From DATHWB01 sp040905965 (lineage in GTDB: Bacteria > Actinomycetota > Acidimicrobiia > Spongiisociales > ZC4RG35), in NCBI GenBank assembly GCA_040905965.1, contig JBBDQP010000079.1, positions 1 to 25,325 on the forward strand: a stretch of 25,325 bases of DNA, given 5' to 3'. Below, piece after piece: positions 13,760 to 20,450 of the stretch (positions are counted from its first letter, which is position 1; every line of letters starts with the position of its first letter). Both the position numbers and the translations under genes were made by a program. Below the pieces are notes generated by a model. That model saw nothing but the letters and a program-made list of their open reading frames with translations. It had not been told where the DNA came from and made no database searches.

Positions 13760-14343
13760 GCAGCGACCCCCGTCCAGAACTGACCTGTGATCGCATCAAC
13801 CAACTCGTCGAGGTTCCCTCTGGTCGGATCGAACCATTGGACCGCGAAGTTCATCGCTCCGAACAAGGCAAGCCGAGTGAGGCCCGGTTCGCTGACCGGA
13901 CGCATCTCGCCCCTCCTCTGGAGTTCGTCGAACAGGCCCATCCACATCTGCTCGTATCGATCGCGAGCCGGGATGACGGCTTCCTTGACGCTTGCCGGAG
14001 CGATGTGGAATGCGGAGACGTGATTGGTGGTGTACGGGCCGTGTTCGAAGAGCGCCGACAGGTGTCCCCGAATGTGAGCGCGAATGCGGGTTGCGCCGTC
14101 GGCGCCGTCGGTTGCAACCGCTGCCTTCTCGAAGGCCTCCTCCATGACGGTGATCCCGCGTTGGAGGATGTCCGCGAGGAGAGCCTCCTTCGACTCGAAG
14201 TGGTAGTAGATCGACCCGGCTTTGATGCCAGCGCCTGCGGCGATGTCGCGGAGGGAAGTCTGGGAGTAGCCGTTCCGCAGGAAGAGTTCGGCCGCAACAT
14301 CGGTGATCCGATCTCTCCCCGATTCGTGCTGTGCGATGGCCAT
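13756..14343 (-). CDS. TetR-family regulator of the leucine-degradation operon
   Basis: The 195-aa repressor has an N-terminal helix-turn-helix (ITDVAAELFLRNGYSQTSLRDIAAGAGIKAG, ending GSIYYHFESKEALLADIL at about residue 55) and a helical ligand-binding C-terminal domain. It is the first gene of the operon with both carboxylase subunits, the dehydrogenase and the lyase, so it likely autoregulates, releasing DNA on binding an acyl-CoA or keto-acid intermediate. The M. tuberculosis equivalent is BkaR (Rv2506), a TetR repressor of the branched-chain keto-acid operon. ATG 14343 was chosen over ATGs at 14352 and 14364: these lie within or ahead of the -10 (14351-14356), and 14343 is exactly 7 nt after it. 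The operator palindrome lies immediately upstream. Confidence 0.9.
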   Translation of the reverse strand: MAIAQHESGRDRITDVAAELFLRNGYSQTSLRDIAAGAGIKAGSIYYHFESKEALLADILQRGITVMEEAFEKAAVATDGADGATRIRAHIRGHLSALFEHGPYTTNHVSAFHIAPASVKEAVIPARDRYEQMWMGLFDELQRRGEMRPVSEPGLTRLALFGAMNFAVQWFDPTRGNLDELVDAITGQFWTGVAA

Positions 14344-14348
14344 GCCAC

Positions 14349-14380
14349 CCATCCTACCTAACATTTGTTAGGTAGGATGG
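14349..14380. promoter_or_regulatory. 32-bp perfect palindrome, TetR operator with two embedded -10 elements
   Basis: CCATCCTACCTAACA (14349-14363) and TGTTAGGTAGGATGG (14366-14380) are perfect complements around a central TT. TAGGAT occurs in both arms: on the minus strand (14351-14356) 7 nt before the tetR ATG, and on the plus strand (14373-14378) facing the MFS gene. A bound TetR dimer would cover both -10 elements and repress both directions. Confidence 0.85.
14351..14356 (-). promoter_or_regulatory. -10 element TAGGAT, leaderless start for tetR operon
   Basis: TAGGAT on the minus strand is followed by a 7-nt spacer and the ATG at 14343. It lies inside the left arm of the operator palindrome, so repression and initiation compete for the same bases. 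Confidence 0.55.
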
Positions 14381-14429
14381 CCCGAACTCCAATCTCCTAG
14401 CCTGCCCGCAGCCATACCATCGGAATCCA

Positions 14430-15638
14430 TTGACCCGCCGATCTTCCAGCGCACGCTCCTCCCTGCTGTTGCTGTCCGTCGCGCTCATCCTCGGCATGTC
14501 GACCTGGTTCTCGGCGTCTGCAGTGATCCCGCAACTGGAGCCCGTTTGGGATCTGGATGCGACGTCCAAGGCGTGGTTGACCATTGCGGTCCAACTCGGC
14601 TTCGTGGTCGGCGCTCTCGCCTCAGCGGCACTGAACCTCTCGGACATTCTCGCCCCGCGCCTCATCATCGCAGCAGGTGGCATCGGGGCAGGGCTCGCCA
14701 ACCTCGCGCTTCTGGCGATGGGCACGGCTGGGGGCGGAATCACCCTACGTTTCCTGACCGGGTTCTTCCTGGCGGGCGTGTACCCCCCTGCCTTCAAACA
14801 GATCTCGACGTGGTTCCAGCAAGGGCGGGGAATGGCGATGGGAACTCTGGTCGGGTCCCTGATTCTCGGCAGTGCCCTCCCCCATCTGGTCAACGCCTTA
14901 GGAGGCGTCCACTGGGAGAGCGTGATCGTCACGACCACAGCGTTCAGCCTCGTCGGGGGTCTCGCCGCGCTCGGTGTCGGTGACGGGCCGTACCCGTTCC
15001 CGACCGCGTCGTTCGACCCCCGCCAGATCTCCCAGGTTTTTCGCAACCGCGGAGTCCGGCTCGCATCCATCGGCTATTTCGGCCACATGTGGGAGCTCTA
15101 TGCGATGTATGCCTGGTTCACCGTCTTCACGTCGGATCATCTCGCAGTCGTCGACGAGCCCGCCCTCCCCACCGCAGCATTCATCACGTTCGCGGTCATT
15201 GCAGCCGGATTCCCGGGCTCGTACCTGGGCGGCATCCTGAGCGACCGATGGGGACGATCCAAGACGACGAGCCTGTTGCTGGGTCTCTCAGGGGCATGTT
15301 CGGTGGGCATCGGATTTCTCTTCGGTGGCCCAACCTGGCTGCTGGTCTCGGTCGGATTGGTGTGGGGACTCACGGTGGTCGCCGATTCGGCCCAGTTCTC
15401 GGCGATCGTCACCGAAGTCGGAGATCAGTCCTATGTCGGAACGGCTCTCACGATGCAACTCGCCATCGGATTCTCCATCACGGTGATCACGATCTGGGTC
15501 ATACCGTTCCTCGAGACAGCGATCGGCTGGCGATGGGCGTTCAGCATCCTCGCCCTCGGCCCGCTCGTGGGCATCGTCGCGATGCAAAGACTGCGACGGC
15601 TCCCCGAGTCCGCCCTCATCGCCGGCGGGCGCGGCTAG
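14430..15638 (+). CDS. MFS transporter, regulated with the leucine operon
   Basis: The 402-aa protein has about 12 hydrophobic segments and major-facilitator features: a first helix LLLLSVALILGMSTWFSASAV, an A-motif-like loop between helices 2 and 3 (NLSDILAPR), RFLTGFFLAGVYPPAFKQIS in helix 4, and SDRWGRSKT as the repeat of motif A between helices 8 and 9. Its substrate is unknown; the shared operator with tetR suggests a branched-chain acid or related carbon source, by inference. The start is TTG at 14430; no ATG or GTG lies upstream in frame. Candidate -10 elements are TAGGAT (14373), TAGCCT (14398) and TACCAT (14415). Its TAG stop shares the palindrome CTAG with the stop of the convergent ATP-grasp gene. 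Confidence 0.85.
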   Translation: MTRRSSSARSSLLLLSVALILGMSTWFSASAVIPQLEPVWDLDATSKAWLTIAVQLGFVVGALASAALNLSDILAPRLIIAAGGIGAGLANLALLAMGTAGGGITLRFLTGFFLAGVYPPAFKQISTWFQQGRGMAMGTLVGSLILGSALPHLVNALGGVHWESVIVTTTAFSLVGGLAALGVGDGPYPFPTASFDPRQISQVFRNRGVRLASIGYFGHMWELYAMYAWFTVFTSDHLAVVDEPALPTAAFITFAVIAAGFPGSYLGGILSDRWGRSKTTSLLLGLSGACSVGIGFLFGGPTWLLVSVGLVWGLTVVADSAQFSAIVTEVGDQSYVGTALTMQLAIGFSITVITIWVIPFLETAIGWRWAFSILALGPLVGIVAMQRLRRLPESALIAGGRG

Positions 15639-17002
15639 GACATTTCGTCGAAGAAGACGTCCGGAGCGGGTTCGCACGGGGGGATCGCCGCGTTCCACGA
15701 TGCTCGGGCGAAGTCTGCGATTGCCGCCGCGTAGGGCGCCATGCGCGCCCCCTTGTCGAATCGGTCGGGATCGACGCTCCAGAACAGAAACGAACCAGCC
15801 GGTGAAGGCCCGAGCTCGAGCAGGTCGCCGTCGGGCTCCTCCACAAGCGCCGCATCTCGGGGCACCAGCCGGACTGACCGCCGTTCATGAACGCCCTCGA
15901 CGGGAAAACCGACTCTCACCCCTCGGTTGGCATCCGCCGCCGTCACGATCAACTGCTCCAGATCGTCCGCCACAGGATCGAGATCGCCTTCGACGATCGC
16001 CCTCACGAAGAAGATCCCATGCAGCTCGGACACGGCATTGGCCTGGATGCCGTATCCCACGCTGAACCTCGGGTTCAGTTCGGTGGGTCTGAACCCGTCG
16101 GCAGTGGCCACGCCGTCGATCGAGAAAGGCCCTCGATACTCCATCCGGCGCCGAAGCACCTCACCCACCGATCGGGCCGCCTGCCGCATCTCTTCTCTGA
16201 CGGCCGCCGGCGGATCCCAAGTGTTGGCCACCCCGCCATAGACGAATCCCTTCTGATCGAGGCGGCGAAGAATGAGCAGCTCGACCGGACGGAGGGCCGC
16301 GACACCGTCACCCGTCACCACCCCGTGGATGGAGCAGGGCACACCCTCGAGAAACGGCATCACCCTGACTGTTCGTGTCCTGTCGGTGAAGTCGGCGACG
16401 ACCTGTTGGGCCGTGTCGTCATCCGTCACCCAGCGGGTCATCTCTCCCCCGCCATGCCACCCGTTGGTGTTGTCCGCGGCCCACACCGTCCCGAGCGCGC
16501 CGGCGAGACGGCTCGCCGCGAAAGGCGCGTCGGCGAGAGCAACCAGCTCGGAAGGCGCTCGGGGAATCGCAGCCTCGTCCCAGATCTCATCCGCCACCGT
16601 CTTGTCCTCGAAGGCCTCCCACGCCTCCGGCCGCGTCCCGTACAGGTGCCGACCGAGGAAGCTGGCGGGCACACCGAAAACCGGCCCCAACGATCGAGCA
16701 GTGCCATCAGCGTCGTATGCGTCGACCGCCTCGCGGACATGGTCAGGTGGATTGTCGACCTTTTCGGCGAAACGCCGGAACCCTTCCATCACCGTGCCGG
16801 ACGGCGACGGCATGAAGACGGTCTCGGCCTCCGGCTGGGTACCGACCCCCTCCTCGCCGGCGACGACGAGAAACTCGGTCCCGCCCCATTCGCGCAGTTG
16901 GTCGATCAGAACCTGGGTGTTGGCCGACACCCCGTTGAGGATGATCCACCGCGGATGGGAGAACAGTTGCGACAGACGAGTCGATATCTGGTCGAGGTCC
17001 AT
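15635..17002 (-). CDS. ATP-grasp domain protein of unknown substrate
   Basis: The product is 455 aa. Residues 1-110 look like a pre-ATP-grasp Rossmann-type region (PRWIILNGVSANTQVLIDQLREWG). The ATP-grasp fold follows: EDKTVADEIWDEAAIPRAP (lysine of the A domain), a glycine loop in DNTNGWHGGGEM, and the Mg-binding end FSIDGVATADGFRPTELNPRF (the E-x-NPR pattern). Such enzymes ligate a carboxylate to an amine or thiol using ATP; the substrate is not apparent. The C-terminal ~90 residues are unique to it. ATG 17002 is supported by TAGGCT 7 nt upstream; the long upstream open frame overlaps dnaE2 and is rejected. It converges on the MFS gene with a 3-bp shared stop region and lies 44 bp downstream of dnaE2. 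Confidence 0.75.
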   Translation of the reverse strand: MDLDQISTRLSQLFSHPRWIILNGVSANTQVLIDQLREWGGTEFLVVAGEEGVGTQPEAETVFMPSPSGTVMEGFRRFAEKVDNPPDHVREAVDAYDADGTARSLGPVFGVPASFLGRHLYGTRPEAWEAFEDKTVADEIWDEAAIPRAPSELVALADAPFAASRLAGALGTVWAADNTNGWHGGGEMTRWVTDDDTAQQVVADFTDRTRTVRVMPFLEGVPCSIHGVVTGDGVAALRPVELLILRRLDQKGFVYGGVANTWDPPAAVREEMRQAARSVGEVLRRRMEYRGPFSIDGVATADGFRPTELNPRFSVGYGIQANAVSELHGIFFVRAIVEGDLDPVADDLEQLIVTAADANRGVRVGFPVEGVHERRSVRLVPRDAALVEEPDGDLLELGPSPAGSFLFWSVDPDRFDKGARMAPYAAAIADFARASWNAAIPPCEPAPDVFFDEMS

Positions 17003-17009
17003 CGGTGCG

Positions 17010-17015
17010 AGCCTA
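17010..17015 (-). promoter_or_regulatory. -10 element TAGGCT, leaderless start for the ATP-grasp gene
   Basis: TAGGCT on the minus strand, a 7-nt spacer (CGCACCG) and the ATG at 17002. It lies in the 44-bp gap after dnaE2, so the ATP-grasp gene is probably transcribed independently of SOS control. Confidence 0.55.
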
Positions 17016-17046
17016 CGGCCGATGCCCCCACCGACACCACGCATTT

Positions 17047-20000
17047 TCAGCGGAAGTCGCGTGACGGAGCAGCGACCACCCGCAGCGGCTCGAAGCGGCG
17101 GGCGACCAGGTTGGTGACACCGTCTCGGTACTCGACCATTCCTTCGACCCGCAGTGCGGGGTTGCGCCGGGCGATGTCGCGTTGGGTCTCCCACACCGGG
17201 GGCAGCACGACCACGTTCAGCAGTCCGGTCTCGTCTTCGAGGTTGAGGAAGATGACCCCGTTGGCGGTGCTCGGACGCTGACGATGGGTGACGACCCCGG
17301 CGACACGTACCGACCGGGTGTGTTTCCGGAGCGCCAGAATGTCGCTGATCCTCACACAGTCCGCAAGTTCGTCCCGAACGAACTGGATCGGATGCGACGT
17401 GGATGCTCCCACCGCCCACAGGTCGGCGAGATGGCGTTCCTGCTCATCCATCTCTGCCAGTTCCGGGGGGTCGACGCCGGGTGAGAGCGGCAGTCGCCCC
17501 GGTCCGATCTCGGCCAGCGCGCCCGCCGCCCACAGTCCCTCCCGACGACCGAGTCCGATCGTCTCCAACGCTCCAGACGCCGCCAGTCCTTCCAGTGCAT
17601 CAAGCGGCAGACCGGTGCGGTGGACGAGATCGGCCGGTGTCGTGAATGGACCGCCGAGGATCCTGGACGCCTCGATCCTGCTGATCTCGGACTCTCCCAG
17701 GTTGCGCACGTATCTCAGACCCATTCGCACCGCCACCGCCGGGCGAATCGGGTCGTCCTCGCTGCCTCTCCCCCGCCGCCACCGACTCCCCAGGTATTCG
17801 ACGACCTCGTCAGGACCGGCATCCGCCGGCTCGATGGTGCAGTCGTGCCATGACGCGTTGACATCAGGTTCGAAGACGATGACCCCGTGTCGCTGGGCGT
17901 CCTGGACCAGGGTGTTGGGACTGTAGAAACCCATCGGCTGGGCGTTCAACAGCCCGGCGAGGAACTCCGCCGGATAGTGGAACCGCAGCCAGGCGGACAT
18001 ATAAACGATGTAGGCGAAGCTCACAGAGTGTGATTCGGGGAACCCAAAACTCGAGAATCCCTGCAGCTTCTCCCAGATCTCGTCAGCCGCCGCCCCCGTG
18101 ATTCCTTTCGCGGCCATGCCGACGTACACCTCGTCACGCAGCGCCCCCATCGCCTCCTCGGAACGTTTGGAACTCATCGCCTGTCGCAACCGATCCGACT
18201 GGCCCCCGTCGAAGCCGGCGCAGATGCGGGCAAGCTCCATCAGTTGTTCCTGGAAGATGGGCACACCGAGTGTCTTCTCCAGGATGGGAACAGTGGACGG
18301 ATGCGGATAGCGCACCGGTTCCTCACCGTTGCGACGCCGCAGATACGGATGGACGGACGCACCCTGGATGGGACCGGGTCGGATGAGGGCGACCTCCACC
18401 GCCAGGTCGTAGAAGGTCTTCGGCTTCATCTTGGGCAGCGTCGCCATCTGAGCACGCGACTCGACCTGGAAAAGACCGACGGTGTCCGCTGCGGTGAGTT
18501 GGCGATAAATGGCGGGCTCCTGGGGAATAGTCGCCAGGTCAACCTCGACACCGTGGGTCTCGGAGATGAGATCGGTTGCCAGATGCAGGGCGTTGAGCAT
18601 CCCCAGACCGAGCAGATCGAACTTGACGATGCCGATCGCCGCGCAGTCGTCCTTGTCCCACTGCAACACGGTGCGACCCTCCATCCGCCCCCACTCGACC
18701 GGAACCACCTGATGCAGCGGTCGGTCGGCGATCACCATCCCACCGGAATGGATGCCGAGATGACGGGGAAATCCGTCGAGGCGACGACACACGTCGTAGA
18801 TGAACTCGGCGGTGAGACCGTGCGGCAGCGGAGCCTCGGTTCGGAGCTTTGCGGGATTGCGGCTGTCCACGTACTTGGAGAGACCGTCGACCTGCGCCTG
18901 GGTCATCCCGAACACCTTGCCGACATCCCGCAGCACGGATCGCGCCCGGTAGGTGACGACGTTGGCGACCATCGCCGCCCGTTCCCGTCCATATCTCCGG
19001 TAGCAGTACTGGATGACCTCCTCCCGTCGGTCCGCTTCGAGGTCGAGGTCGATGTCCGGTGGCCGACCGCGTTCTTCGGACAGGAAACGCTCGAAGGGGA
19101 GCTGCAGACGGATGGGGTCGACCTGGGTCAAGCCCAAGCAACGGCACACTGCCGAGTCTGCTCCTGACCCCCGGATCTGGCAGTAGATGTCCTGGCTGCG
19201 GGCGAAATCCACCAGGTCTTTGACCACGAGGAAGTATCCGGCGAACCCGAGCCGCCCGATGATCCCGAGTTCATGTTCCAACCTGGCGCGAGCCGCAGGG
19301 TCGATCGCACCTTCCCCGTTGCCCGGGTAGATCTGGCGGGCGCTCTCCCAGGCGAGATGCCGCAGATATTCCATCTCGTCTCGGAAATGACCCGGCATGG
19401 GAAACGGCGGAAGTTGAGGACCGACCAGGCGCAGATCGAATGCGAGCCACTCCCCCAGATCGGCGGCCCGCTCCACCACACCCGGATACCGGGCAAAACG
19501 CGCTGCCATCTCACCCGGATCCTTGAGGAAGCGTTCGTCGGTGCCGGCCCGGTATCCATCCGCCGCGACCAGATCGCGCCGTCCGGCGATCGCAGCCAGC
19601 ACGTCGGCCAAGTATCCATCGGATCGGAGGGCGTGGTGAACCTGGTTGGTGGCGACAGCGGAAATCCCCAGGCGTTCGCCCACCTCCCACATCAGGTCGT
19701 TGCGCTCGTCGTCTCCGGGGATGCCGTGATGCCACAACTCGAGATGAAGCCGATCCCCGAAGATGTCTGCGAGTCTTCTCGCCTCGCCCATCGCCCCTTC
19801 GAGATCACCTGCGACCGCCGCGCGTGGAACCGCACCCTGCCAACACCCGGTCAACGCATGGACCCCGGGGTGGGCTGCCGCCTCGGCCAGATCCGACCAC
19901 GAGTAAACGGCCCTGTCCTTCTCCCCCCGCACCTGAGCACGGGTGACCAGCCGGGACAGCACCGTGTACCCACCGGGCGATCCTGCGAGGAGGACGAGAT

Positions 20001-20355
20001 GGTCGAACGACTTGTCGTCTGTCGGCTTGGTCCCGTGATGGGTCACCGAACGACCCCGCCGCCGGATCGGCTCTGCACGATCCAACCTGTGGGAATCCCA
20101 GGCCTCGGCCCGACCGATCGGATCGTCGGGACCGCCCGACTGTCCAAGACCGATCTCCGTCCCGTACACGACCGGCATTCCCAGATGCCGTGCCGCCTCC
20201 ATCACCTTGACGCCGGCGTAGAACCCGTCGTGATCGGTCACCCCCAGCGCCGTGTACCCCAACTCGGATGCGCGCGCCACCAACTCATGCGGATGCGCCG
20301 CCCCATCCAGAAACGAAAAGTTCGTATGACAGTGCAGCTCGGCATACCGGGTCAT
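17047..20355 (-). CDS. dnaE2: Error-prone DNA polymerase III alpha subunit DnaE2
   Basis: The 1102-aa C-family polymerase is the typical length for DnaE2, shorter than replicative DnaE1. An N-terminal PHP domain begins RYAELHCHTNFSFLDGAAHP with GVTDHDGFYAGV following. The polymerase core has GSGADSAVCRCLGLTQVDP and the catalytic PPDIDLDLEADRREE (about residues 430-444), then GRERAAMVANVVTYRARSVLRDVG. A helix-hairpin-helix region and a C-terminal OB fold (VAGVVTHRQRPSTANGVIF) follow, and it ends PSRDFR, a DnaE2 hallmark. It carries out mutagenic translesion synthesis during DNA damage. The upstream SOS box predicts LexA control. The usual partners imuA/imuB are not in the window. ATG 20355 overlaps the stop of a probable 7-codon uORF. 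Confidence 0.95.
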   Translation of the reverse strand: MTRYAELHCHTNFSFLDGAAHPHELVARASELGYTALGVTDHDGFYAGVKVMEAARHLGMPVVYGTEIGLGQSGGPDDPIGRAEAWDSHRLDRAEPIRRRGRSVTHHGTKPTDDKSFDHLVLLAGSPGGYTVLSRLVTRAQVRGEKDRAVYSWSDLAEAAAHPGVHALTGCWQGAVPRAAVAGDLEGAMGEARRLADIFGDRLHLELWHHGIPGDDERNDLMWEVGERLGISAVATNQVHHALRSDGYLADVLAAIAGRRDLVAADGYRAGTDERFLKDPGEMAARFARYPGVVERAADLGEWLAFDLRLVGPQLPPFPMPGHFRDEMEYLRHLAWESARQIYPGNGEGAIDPAARARLEHELGIIGRLGFAGYFLVVKDLVDFARSQDIYCQIRGSGADSAVCRCLGLTQVDPIRLQLPFERFLSEERGRPPDIDLDLEADRREEVIQYCYRRYGRERAAMVANVVTYRARSVLRDVGKVFGMTQAQVDGLSKYVDSRNPAKLRTEAPLPHGLTAEFIYDVCRRLDGFPRHLGIHSGGMVIADRPLHQVVPVEWGRMEGRTVLQWDKDDCAAIGIVKFDLLGLGMLNALHLATDLISETHGVEVDLATIPQEPAIYRQLTAADTVGLFQVESRAQMATLPKMKPKTFYDLAVEVALIRPGPIQGASVHPYLRRRNGEEPVRYPHPSTVPILEKTLGVPIFQEQLMELARICAGFDGGQSDRLRQAMSSKRSEEAMGALRDEVYVGMAAKGITGAAADEIWEKLQGFSSFGFPESHSVSFAYIVYMSAWLRFHYPAEFLAGLLNAQPMGFYSPNTLVQDAQRHGVIVFEPDVNASWHDCTIEPADAGPDEVVEYLGSRWRRGRGSEDDPIRPAVAVRMGLRYVRNLGESEISRIEASRILGGPFTTPADLVHRTGLPLDALEGLAASGALETIGLGRREGLWAAGALAEIGPGRLPLSPGVDPPELAEMDEQERHLADLWAVGASTSHPIQFVRDELADCVRISDILALRKHTRSVRVAGVVTHRQRPSTANGVIFLNLEDETGLLNVVVLPPVWETQRDIARRNPALRVEGMVEYRDGVTNLVARRFEPLRVVAAPSRDFR

Positions 20356-20375
20356 TGCCTACCAGCCGAGATCAT
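20352..20375 (-). CDS. Probable 7-codon leaderless uORF coupled to dnaE2
   Basis: On the minus strand TACGTT (20387-20382) is followed by GAAAGG and then an ATG at 20375. The frame reads MISAGRQ and stops with TGA at 20354-20352, overlapping the dnaE2 ATG (20355) in ATGA. The spacing from -10 to ATG is the same 6-7 nt seen at seven other gene starts, so an mRNA starting on this ATG is expected. dnaE2 has no good RBS of its own, so it would be translated by reinitiation from the uORF. This is sequence-based inference; the peptide itself has no recognisable function. Confidence 0.45.
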   Translation of the reverse strand: MISAGRQ

Positions 20376-20381
20376 CCTTTC

Positions 20382-20387
20382 AACGTA
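20382..20387 (-). promoter_or_regulatory. -10 element TACGTT of dnaE2
   Basis: TACGTT on the minus strand lies 8 bases downstream of the LexA box, so LexA would occupy the -35/spacer region. Predicted initiation is at about 20375, the ATG of the uORF. Confidence 0.5.
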
Positions 20388-20395
20388 TCACACTT

Positions 20396-20413
20396 ATCGA
20401 ACAGGTGTTCGAT
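20396..20413. promoter_or_regulatory. LexA (SOS) box upstream of dnaE2
   Basis: ATCGAAC-AGGT-GTTCGAT is a perfect 7-bp inverted repeat with a 4-bp spacer and contains CGAACAGGTGTTCG, the full actinobacterial SOS consensus. It lies upstream of the dnaE2 -10 and 25 bp from the -10 of the divergent amine oxidase gene, so it could in principle affect both. Confidence 0.88.
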
Positions 20414-20437
20414 CGATCTTCGGTCGCAATCTGGATC

Positions 20438-20443
20438 TAGCCT
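20438..20443 (+). promoter_or_regulatory. -10 element TAGCCT, leaderless start for the amine oxidase
   Basis: TAGCCT, then a 7-nt spacer (GCCGCCG) with no Shine-Dalgarno sequence, then the ATG at 20451. Confidence 0.55.
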
Positions 20444-20450
20444 GCCGCCG

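Noticed and set aside
14344..14364. Upstream ATGs at 14364 and 14352 as tetR starts
   Set aside because: They fall inside the operator palindrome and at or before the -10; 14343 fits the family N-terminus and the promoter spacing.
17003..17419. N-terminal extension of the ATP-grasp gene into dnaE2
   Set aside because: The extension is Arg/Pro-rich shadow sequence of the dnaE2 OB-fold region; the ATG at 17002 follows a -10 element at the standard leaderless distance.
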